This document shows, piece by piece, positions 8,990-16,482 of a DNA stretch of 64,000 bases (within the stretch, counting starts at the first letter, position 1; each line of letters opens with the position of its first letter). A program made the position numbers and the translations under genes. The DNA lies in contig CAYSOA010000001.1 in the NCBI GenBank assembly GCA_964432565.1, positions 129,811 to 193,810 on the forward strand. Direction: 5' to 3'. The notes under the pieces were generated by a model that worked only from the letters and a program-made list of their open reading frames with translations, did not search any database and was not told the DNA's origin. This DNA is from CAIOHW01 sp964432565 (GTDB taxonomy: Bacteria > Bdellovibrionota > UBA1018).

Positions 8990-9014
8990 CTTGAGCGGGG
9001 GGTACGGTTTACCA
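8986..9014 (+). promoter_or_regulatory. Candidate promoter of efp with very short leader
   Basis: TTGACT and TTTACC are separated by 17 bases. The -10 ends eight bases before the efp ATG and no Shine-Dalgarno is visible, so a leaderless mRNA is possible. The -35 overlaps the stop of the TPR gene. Confidence 0.4.
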
Positions 9015-9022
9015 CCTGATTC

Positions 9023-9583
9023 ATGTACGCCACAAACCAGTTCCGTAAAGGCCTGAAGGTCGAGATCGAAGGCACGCCCTACGAAATCGTAGATTTCCAA
9101 CATGTCAGTCCGGGCAAGGGCCGCGCCTTCACGCGCACCAAGCTCAAGAACATGCTCAACCAGAACGTGATCGAGCGCACGATCACTTCGGGAGACAAGT
9201 TGGATCGCGCCAACACGGATGAGCGCGAAATGCAGTACCTGTACAAGGATGCCGAAGGCTATCACTTCATGAACCAGGCCAACTACGATCAGGTGGCTCT
9301 GTCTGAAGAGCAGCTGGGTTCGGGCAAAGACTTCCTGCAGGAAAACCTGGTCATCAAGGTGATGTATTTCAATGAGCGCCCGATCGGCATCGAACTTCCG
9401 ACCTTCGTGGTGTTGAAGGTCACCGAGACTACGGGCGCCTTCAAGGGGGATACGGTTGGCGGGACCAAGCCGGCTACCCTCGAAACCGGCGCAGTGGTGC
9501 AGGTTCCCTTCCATATCAAGGAAGGCGATCTTCTGAAGATCGACACCCGCGATTACAGTTATTCAGAAAAGGCGAACAAGTAA
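9023..9583 (+). CDS. efp: Elongation factor P
   Basis: EF-P binds stalled ribosomes between the P and E sites and promotes peptide bonds at polyproline stretches. The 186-residue product has the three beta-barrel domains; the modifiable loop residue is a lysine (about K32, in SPGKGRAF). A lysine here is compatible with beta-lysylation by EpmA or with no modification; no epm gene is in the window. It leads efp-accB-accC, an order also known from other deltaproteobacteria-like genomes. Confidence 0.96.
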   Translation: MYATNQFRKGLKVEIEGTPYEIVDFQHVSPGKGRAFTRTKLKNMLNQNVIERTITSGDKLDRANTDEREMQYLYKDAEGYHFMNQANYDQVALSEEQLGSGKDFLQENLVIKVMYFNERPIGIELPTFVVLKVTETTGAFKGDTVGGTKPATLETGAVVQVPFHIKEGDLLKIDTRDYSYSEKANK

Positions 9584-9584
9584 C

Positions 9585-10142
9585 GTGGCCACGAGAAGGA
9601 AGGCCGCCGTTGCGAAGGTGAAGGCGGCTGCCGCAAAGGTGACGACTTCGAAGTCCAACCTTCCGCTGACCGAGTGGAAGTCTCTTTTTGAATTGATGGG
9701 CCAGCACCAGATGGCCGAACTGGAGTGGGAAAGCGGAAGCTCGAAGCTCAAGGTGCGCTCGAAGTGGGCACCAGCGCCGCAGGCGGCGGCGCCCCTGATG
9801 ATGCCTGCCCCTGTGGCAGCGCCGGCGCCAGCTCCAGTCGTGGCTCCTGCTCCTGCTGTGGCTCCTGTCGCGTCCCCTGCAGTGCAAGGTTCAGCCCCGG
9901 CAAACCACAAGAAGGTGCTCTCCCCCTTCGTGGGAACCTTCTATCGCAAGCCCTCACCGGATGCGGCCACCTATGTCTCGGAAGGGCAGTCGGTCAAGCC
10001 GGGGGACACCCTGTGCATCATCGAGGCCATGAAACTGATGAACGAGATCGAAGCCGAATTTGCGGGCAAGGTGGTCAGCATTCTCGTTGAAAACGGCCAG
10101 CCCGTCGAGTTTGGAGAGCCGCTTTTCATCATCGAAACCTGA
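9585..10142 (+). CDS. accB: Biotin carboxyl carrier protein of acetyl-CoA carboxylase
   Basis: AccB carries the biotin on which AccC fixes CO2 for malonyl-CoA formation, the first step of fatty acid synthesis. It starts with GTG one base after the efp stop. Residues 1-60 form the N-terminal region with a basic Ala/Lys-rich start, 65-110 an Ala/Pro-rich flexible linker, and about 115-185 the biotinyl domain with EAMKLMNE, where K150 is the biotinylated lysine. Length is a little above the usual 150-170 because of the basic start. Confidence 0.95.
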   Translation: MATRRKAAVAKVKAAAAKVTTSKSNLPLTEWKSLFELMGQHQMAELEWESGSSKLKVRSKWAPAPQAAAPLMMPAPVAAPAPAPVVAPAPAVAPVASPAVQGSAPANHKKVLSPFVGTFYRKPSPDAATYVSEGQSVKPGDTLCIIEAMKLMNEIEAEFAGKVVSILVENGQPVEFGEPLFIIET

Positions 10143-10158
10143 CGAAGGTCCCAAGCCC

Positions 10159-11514
10159 ATGGCACAGCTCTTCAAGAAAGTCCTGATCGCCAACCGCGGT
10201 GAAATCGCCCTGAGGGTCATTCGTGCCTGTCGTGAGCTGGGGATTTCGACGGTGGCGGTCTATTCAACGGCTGATGAAGAGTCGTTGCACGTCAAGCTGG
10301 CCGACGAAGCGGTTTGTATTGGTCCACCGCAGAGCAAACTCAGCTACCTGAATATTGCGAGCATCCTGTCGGCAGCCGATATCACTCACGCGGATGCAAT
10401 TCATCCCGGCTACGGATTTCTCTCGGAGAATGCCGAATTTGCCCGCCTCTGCCGGGAGTGTCGCATCACGTTCATCGGCCCGACTCCCGAGAACATCGAA
10501 GCGATGGGTGAAAAGACGCGTGCTCGTGCCATCGCCCGACAGGCCGGCGTTCCATTGCTTCCCGGAACTGTCGAGGCGGTTCCCGGAGTCGCCGTGGCTC
10601 TCAGAGAGGCCGAGCGCATTGGCTATCCCGTCATCCTCAAGGCCGCTGCCGGTGGTGGGGGGCGCGGAATCCATGTGGTTCGTTCTGCAGAACAGCTGAA
10701 GGCCTCGTTTGATCGAGTCAGTGCCGAGGCCGGTGCCGCTTTCGGAAATCCCGCGATGTACGTCGAGAAGTTTTGCGAGCGTCCACGCCACGTCGAGATC
10801 CAGGTGCTTTGCGACCAGTTCGGCAATCGCCTGTTTCTGGGGGAGCGGGATTGCACGATCCAGCGCCGTCACCAGAAGCTGCTCGAAGAAGCCCCCAGTC
10901 CCGTGCTCGACGAGAAGCTGCGGCAGGAAATGGGCGAAGCCGCCCTTCGGCTCTGTGAATCGGTTCAGTACCAGAACGTGGGAACGGTCGAGTTTCTGGT
11001 CGACGAGAACCTGAAGTTTTACTTCATGGAAATGAACACCCGCATTCAGGTCGAGCATCCGGTCACCGAGATGGTCACCGGAATCGACTTGCTCAAGGAA
11101 CAGATTCTTTCGGCTGCGGGTTTCAAGCTGCGGCTCCAGCAGTCGGACATTCAGATCCGGTCGCACTCGATCGAGTGTCGTATCAACGCGGAGGATCCCG
11201 AGAAGTTCACCCCTTCGCCGGGAAAAATCACCGCATTGCATACCCCGGGTGGCTTCGGAGTTCGAGTGGAGTCGTTTGTCTACGACCAGTACAAGGTCGT
11301 TCCCTTTTAAGACACGATGATCGCCAAGCTCATCGTGCAATCCCCCCCCCGGGGTTTGGCGATTGCGAAGATGCGTCAGGCGCTTGACGAATTCGTGGTC
11401 GAGGGCATCAAGACCAACGTCCCGTTTCATAAGAAAATCATGGCTGAACCGCGCTTTCGGGACGGGGATTACGACACAAACTTTTTGGAAGAGTTTCTGA
11501 AGAAATCCGAATAA
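10159..11514 (+). pseudogene. accC: Biotin carboxylase accC interrupted by an in-frame TAA
   Basis: AccC carboxylates biotin on AccB using ATP and bicarbonate. The ATP-grasp protein is recognisable across 452 codons, matching the usual 450-residue length: NRGEIA at the start, HPGYGFLSENAEFA (around residue 80), the glycine-rich loop KAAAGGGGRG (about 159), EMNTRIQVEHPVTE (about 290). Codon 384 (11308-11310) is TAA where the family has Tyr in PxYDSMIAKL; the frame then continues cleanly to 11514. The truncated product would lack about 67 C-terminal residues. As accC is normally essential and no second copy is seen here, a sequencing or assembly error (TAC or TAT read as TAA) is the most likely cause; a real nonsense mutation or readthrough cannot be excluded. 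Start chosen as the ATG before AQLFKKVLIANRGE, 16 bases after accB. Confidence 0.85.
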
Positions 11515-11524
11515 AATTGGAGAG

Positions 11525-12334
11525 ATGGACTCTTTTCCGTCCTCCAGAGGCTCTGACGGCGAAACCCGCGTGGATTTGGGCGAAGATTTGCTCGAGCCCA
11601 CTCGCGTGGTGGAGCCTTCGAAGTCGGGCTCCTCGGAGGATGAGCTTCAGAGCGCGCGAATTCTGATGGGGGAGGGACTCTGGGATCAGGCCAAGCAGGC
11701 GCTCCATCAGGCTCTTCGGTACAACCCTGAGAACAAGACGGCGAGGATGTTGTTGGAGGAGATTCAACAACGCGAACTCGAAACGCTTCTGGCGAGTCCT
11801 TCGGTCTCGACGCCGGCGGAGACCTCCGAAGAGGATGTCGAACTCATCCTGAAAAAACTGGACGACGATTGGAATCTGGGACTTCTCGAGGAAGCTTCGC
11901 CTCGCCTGTCCCTGTTGTCGACGAACGAGGCGCGGCGTGAGCTGGTTGCTGCTGTCGAGCGTCAGGCTGTCGGAATGACTCCACGGGATCGGACGGACCT
12001 CGCCGTGGCCTTCCTTCAGATGGAGATGCCCGAACCTGCGGTCTCCTTGCTTGCACCCCTTGCCTCGCGGATGGACGCAGGGGTCGCTCTGTACTGTCGC
12101 GCGCTGCTGCAGGCGGAAAGGGCCTTTGACTGCGCCGAGCTTCTCGAAAGTCGGTTGCGGAGCGAGGATGTCAGTGGCGATTTGCGTACGGAGATGGAGT
12201 ACCTTCTCGCGCGCGCAAGGGAGCGCCTCGGTGAGCAGAAGGCAGCGCTTGAGCTGTTCTCGGCCTTGGGGGGGTATCGGGATTCGCAGCACCGAAAAGA
12301 GCGCTTGGCGCGGGCTCGGGGAGGCTCGCCGTGA
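11525..12334 (+). CDS. TPR-containing cytoplasmic protein
   Basis: The 269-residue protein starts with an acidic, Ser-rich tail (1-40), has a TPR unit at about 42-75 (DELQSARILMGEGLWDQAKQ region), a middle acidic helix and further helical TPR-like repeats to the end. No signal peptide. The stop overlaps the GTG start of tamB (GTGA), so it is coupled to the envelope genes that follow. The family is not recognised; the C-terminal pattern resembles TPR proteins fused or adjacent to frz/pil-type components. Function unknown. Confidence 0.7.
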   Translation: MDSFPSSRGSDGETRVDLGEDLLEPTRVVEPSKSGSSEDELQSARILMGEGLWDQAKQALHQALRYNPENKTARMLLEEIQQRELETLLASPSVSTPAETSEEDVELILKKLDDDWNLGLLEEASPRLSLLSTNEARRELVAAVERQAVGMTPRDRTDLAVAFLQMEMPEPAVSLLAPLASRMDAGVALYCRALLQAERAFDCAELLESRLRSEDVSGDLRTEMEYLLARARERLGEQKAALELFSALGGYRDSQHRKERLARARGGSP

Positions 12335-15300
12335 CTCGTCGTCCCTTTCTGATTTTTGCTGCCGTCGTGTTCTCGCTGGTGGGGGGCTCCGTCCTGTTTC
12401 TGCAGAGTCGAACCTTTGCCGGAATGGTCAGGGGATTCCTGTCCGAGACGGTTCCAGCAGAGCTCGGCGTCTCGCTCGAGTTCACGGACTTCCAACTGCG
12501 GCTGTTTCCCCCCGGGGTCTCCGTGAGAAATCCCGAGGTGCGCCTCGACGAGAAGAACGTTCTTCAGCTTCCCCAGTCTTCTCTCCTCAAGGCGTCACGC
12601 CTCGATCTTCAGTTCCGTCCCTTTCAAGTCCTCTCGGGGCGCATTCGTGTTGAGCAGCTGCGGCTCGTGGAGGCCGATGTCTCCCTGGATCTGAGGAAAG
12701 CCCCCGTCGGCGGGAGTATGGGTCTTCGGTGGAAAGAACTGATCGAGGTGCGTGTGCAGTCGGTCGCCCTGGAGCACAGCCGTGTTCGGTTGGTCCTGCC
12801 CGACTCCTTGCCCCAGCTCGATCTCTCGGTGGACTCTGCGGCTCTGCTTCGACTCGAAGATCCCTCTCGGCCTCCCTTCTCGTTTACCGCGTCGCTCGGT
12901 CGCTCGTCCCTTGCCTGGAAGAAGGGCAGCGGTAGCGTCGGATCACTGATTCTCGAGGCCGACCTGGGGCCGTCGGGAATGCAGGTTCGGTCGGCGCAGG
13001 TTCGACTGGATCACGGTGATTCCTCGAGCGTGGTAGGGATCGCCGGAAAAATTGAGGGTGACCCGCTGAATCCCCGGTCGCTCCAGTCACGCATCGGGCT
13101 GGACGTTCAGGGAGACTCCGCTCAGATGCTGGCCTGGCTCGCCGGGCTCGAGAGAGTGGGCGGTCTGCGGCCCTTCGTCAGAACCGAAAGCTCTCCTGTT
13201 TCGGGTCGAGTTTCGCTGAAAGGCGTGCTGTCGGGTGATCTGTTGAAGCTCGATCGCAGCGCCAGTTTCGATGGCCGCCTGCAGATGGAGGATGCGAAGC
13301 TCTGGGGATGGAGCGTCCAGCGCCTCGAAACGGCTGCAAGGCTCGCTTCGGGCGAAGGGGAGGCGTCCGCCCGGCTGGAGCTTCGCTCGGCTTCGATCAG
13401 CGGTGCTCCGGTGGCCGGAACTTCAGGCGGCACCCTTAAGGTGTCGAAGCTCGACCTGCCGCTGGGTCCATGGCTCGCTGCAGAGGCGCTGGTGGTGCCC
13501 GTTGAGTTGGAGGCGGCCCCTCTGCGCTGGCTGCTGGGACCGCACGCGTCTTCGGTCGACAATTTGGATGTCAGCTTCAGTGGAAAGGTGGAGGCCAGCC
13601 TCGTGGGGGGACGGCGCCCCGTTGTCAGGGCAAAGCTCGACCTCAGCTCGCCGTCGCTTCAGGTTCTTTCCGGAGAGGCCAGAGCCGGTTCGCGCCGCCC
13701 CCGGGTTCTCAAAACAGTGCCCTTCCGCCTGAACGGAGACATCGAGATTGCCGACGGAAAATTCGTTCCGGGTGACCTCTCGTGGAAGTTCGGCAAGACG
13801 GACCTCCAGGTTTCGGGCCAGGTTGACTGGTCGGGTGAGCGAATGCTCTGGGGGCTCGAGGCGCGAGGGCCGGTGGATCTCTCCGATCTTCGAGAGCTGG
13901 GGGGCTCGCCGATTCAAGGCCGCGGCAGACTGCAGGCATCCGTGCACGGGCCTGAGGATGCGCTGGTTGTCGACATGGATGCCGATCTGTCGAACTCCAG
14001 CTACATCAACCTGATGTTTGGAGGTCTTCGCGGTCGTTTCTCGCTGGTCGATGGGCAGAGCGTCCTTCGATTTCAGGGGGTCGAGGGCAAGCAAGGCGAT
14101 ACCGCCTATCGAGTCAGTGGTCCCATTGACTTTCGAGGTGACGGATCACTGGACCTGGCGGTCGACTTTCCGGGGGGCCGAGTCGAGGATTTTCTCGCTG
14201 TCTTTGAGCCGCTGACCCGCTCATTGAATTGGTTTCCGCAATCCCTGCAGGGACGGATTTCAGCCAAGGGGCGCGTTCATGGCGGTCTCGGTCTGGACCG
14301 TCTTCTGGTGGAAACGACGATTCGAGGGCGTGACTGGAGTTTTTTCGGTGAACGCTTCCGGGACGTGCAGTTTCAGGGCGGATATGAGCGAGGCACCTAT
14401 CGCATGGCGGGGATGCGCGCCAAGAAGCGGTCGGGCCAGATGCTTGGGGATGTCTCGTTTGATTCGCAGGGGCGTTTTGACTGGAAGTTCAAGACCCGCG
14501 ATTTCCAGTTGAGGGATCTCGACTGGATGCTCCGGTTGAATATCCCCATTCGTGGCGCTCTCAACGTCGCCAGCGAGGGCAGCGGAACACTTGATGAGCT
14601 GGAGTCGGTGACCCAGATCTCCCTTGAGGAAACACAGGTTCGCTCCCGGGCCTATCCTCGCAGCAGCCTGAGGCTCGGAAGTCAGAAGGGCGTGTGGAGC
14701 GCAACGGGTCGGGGGCTTGGACAGCAGGTTCAGCTGGATTGGAAGCATGATCGAAGGGCCTCCGCCCTGAACCACCTTCGGGTGGCGATTAGCTCCGCCG
14801 ACTTCACTCCGGTGCTTCTCCTTTTGAATCCGACCGGTATTCAGGACGCCTCGCTTCGTGGCGTGGCCAGTGGCAGCGTCGATCTCAGCTACCCAGGAAA
14901 TGAAATCGATCGCGCAACGGGGACGATTGCTCTTGATGAATTTTCGGCGACCAAGGAGGGAGCCTCACTGGCACTCGATGCCCCGGCATTGGGCAAGATG
15001 CTTCGGGGAGATCTCTCGATGAGCGAGGTTCGTTTTCGCGGCGACCGAGGGGCTGTGACACGGCTGTCGCTTGCTTCGAGAGAGGGATTCTGGCGCAGTT
15101 CGCTGAGAGGCGAATTGGAGCTGACGGTGCTCGAGTTTTTGTCGCCCCTGATCCAGCAGTCCTCCGGCCTAGCCGTCCTCGATCTTGCGCTGGCCGGGCC
15201 GATCCTCGAGCCGAGCGTGTCCGGAACCGTTGAGCTGAAGGCGGGTAGCGTCAGGACGACCCTTCTGGAGTCTCCCTTCGAGAACTTGCGAGGAAAAATT

Positions 15301-16479
15301 CTGATACGGGATGGCCGAGTCACCCTTTCCGGTTTTCAGTCCGATCTGGCCCAGGGCCTTGCTTCGGCCAGTGGTCAGGTGCAGTTTTTCATCAACCGTT
15401 TTCCCTCCGTCGACCTGACGCTTGCACTGAACGAGAATCGGCTGAAGTTTCCGCCTTTCCAGTTTTTGAAGGTGCGAAATGCGAGGCTCAAAGTCTCGGG
15501 AGATTCGCTTCCATATGATGTCACCGGCTCCATCGCGGTGGAGAGGGCCTTGTCGCGCGAAAAGCTTTCGAGTGCCGGGCGGGGGCTCTCGCTCCAATCT
15601 TCGTTGTACGCGCCTCCTCCCTCAGGAGATGTGGCTTTTGACTTTCCAAAGTTTCGACTCGGCATCGACGTTTCGGCTCCTGGTGGCATCCAGTTCCAAA
15701 ATGAACTTCTGGACATCGAGGTCAGGGCCGATCTGAAAGTGGTCAATACGGTCGAGGCACCACGCCTGTTGGGGCGAGCCGAGATGGTGGCGGGCCAGGG
15801 AAAACTGACGTTCAAGGATCACGTGTTTCAGGTTCAGTCGGCACAGGTGCGTTTTGATAATCCGGCGGTCATCAATCCCGTATTCGACCTGGTAGCGACG
15901 ACCGAGATCAGCGGCACGAAGGTGCAGCTCTATACATCTGGAACTTCGGATCGCTTCAAGGTGGAGTTGAGCTCGAACCCCGTGCTCCCGGAGGCGGAAA
16001 TCCTCTCGCTGCTGGCCATGGGGCGCACCCTCGAAGAGTCACAAAGACTGCGGGCGGGCAGCACCGCCGGTGTCCAGCAGAGTGAGGCGGCTTCGCTGAT
16101 CCTGCATTCCCTCGACTTCAATCGCGACGTGCGCGAGAAGACGGGTTTTCAGCTGGGCGTCGGCGAGGCCATGGATCCGACGACTGGAATGAGCGCCTTT
16201 CGTCCGCAGGGGGATGCAGATTCACTGGTGGCTCCCAAGATTGTCCTCAAGCGGCAGATCGGCAAGCGTATCGATGTGAGTGTGGGCAGCACGGTGGGGG
16301 CCGGCACGACCAACCAGCGCGAAGTTAATGCCGACTTTTACCTCTCACCAAACGTGTCGGTTCGAGGAGTGTGGAACTTCTGGGAAGGATCGACCTCGCA
16401 GGATACCAGCACCAGTGTCCTCCAGCAGAGCCGAACGAGCTATGGTGTCGATTTCAAGCTCCAGAAGAGGTTCAAGTAA
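12331..16479 (+). CDS. tamB: TamB-family (DUF490) envelope transport protein
   Basis: TamB proteins span the periplasm from an N-terminal inner-membrane anchor and are linked to outer-membrane protein insertion and to phospholipid transport between membranes (AsmA-like bridge proteins). The 1382-residue product begins with a membrane helix (about 5-24), continues as long AsmA-like beta-rich repeats and ends with the conserved TamB domain (about 1000-1382), whose motifs GQGKLTFKDHVFQV, FDLVATTEISGTKVQL and PEAEILSLLAMGR are clear. It starts with GTG overlapping the TPR gene stop. The Omp85 gene follows after three bases, as in classical tamA-tamB pairs though in reverse order. Confidence 0.92.
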   Translation: MTRRPFLIFAAVVFSLVGGSVLFLQSRTFAGMVRGFLSETVPAELGVSLEFTDFQLRLFPPGVSVRNPEVRLDEKNVLQLPQSSLLKASRLDLQFRPFQVLSGRIRVEQLRLVEADVSLDLRKAPVGGSMGLRWKELIEVRVQSVALEHSRVRLVLPDSLPQLDLSVDSAALLRLEDPSRPPFSFTASLGRSSLAWKKGSGSVGSLILEADLGPSGMQVRSAQVRLDHGDSSSVVGIAGKIEGDPLNPRSLQSRIGLDVQGDSAQMLAWLAGLERVGGLRPFVRTESSPVSGRVSLKGVLSGDLLKLDRSASFDGRLQMEDAKLWGWSVQRLETAARLASGEGEASARLELRSASISGAPVAGTSGGTLKVSKLDLPLGPWLAAEALVVPVELEAAPLRWLLGPHASSVDNLDVSFSGKVEASLVGGRRPVVRAKLDLSSPSLQVLSGEARAGSRRPRVLKTVPFRLNGDIEIADGKFVPGDLSWKFGKTDLQVSGQVDWSGERMLWGLEARGPVDLSDLRELGGSPIQGRGRLQASVHGPEDALVVDMDADLSNSSYINLMFGGLRGRFSLVDGQSVLRFQGVEGKQGDTAYRVSGPIDFRGDGSLDLAVDFPGGRVEDFLAVFEPLTRSLNWFPQSLQGRISAKGRVHGGLGLDRLLVETTIRGRDWSFFGERFRDVQFQGGYERGTYRMAGMRAKKRSGQMLGDVSFDSQGRFDWKFKTRDFQLRDLDWMLRLNIPIRGALNVASEGSGTLDELESVTQISLEETQVRSRAYPRSSLRLGSQKGVWSATGRGLGQQVQLDWKHDRRASALNHLRVAISSADFTPVLLLLNPTGIQDASLRGVASGSVDLSYPGNEIDRATGTIALDEFSATKEGASLALDAPALGKMLRGDLSMSEVRFRGDRGAVTRLSLASREGFWRSSLRGELELTVLEFLSPLIQQSSGLAVLDLALAGPILEPSVSGTVELKAGSVRTTLLESPFENLRGKILIRDGRVTLSGFQSDLAQGLASASGQVQFFINRFPSVDLTLALNENRLKFPPFQFLKVRNARLKVSGDSLPYDVTGSIAVERALSREKLSSAGRGLSLQSSLYAPPPSGDVAFDFPKFRLGIDVSAPGGIQFQNELLDIEVRADLKVVNTVEAPRLLGRAEMVAGQGKLTFKDHVFQVQSAQVRFDNPAVINPVFDLVATTEISGTKVQLYTSGTSDRFKVELSSNPVLPEAEILSLLAMGRTLEESQRLRAGSTAGVQQSEAASLILHSLDFNRDVREKTGFQLGVGEAMDPTTGMSAFRPQGDADSLVAPKIVLKRQIGKRIDVSVGSTVGAGTTNQREVNADFYLSPNVSVRGVWNFWEGSTSQDTSTSVLQQSRTSYGVDFKLQKRFK

Positions 16480-16482
16480 GGC

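Noticed and set aside
11342..11354. Run of nine C and four G in accC as a frameshift site
   Set aside because: Alignment by eye to the family motif before (AKLIV) and after (AIAKM) the run gives equal length in the same frame, so no frameshift is needed.
10264..11601. 445-codon open frame antisense to accC
   Set aside because: accC is recognisable on the plus strand by motif; the antisense frame has no motifs and crosses into the next gene.
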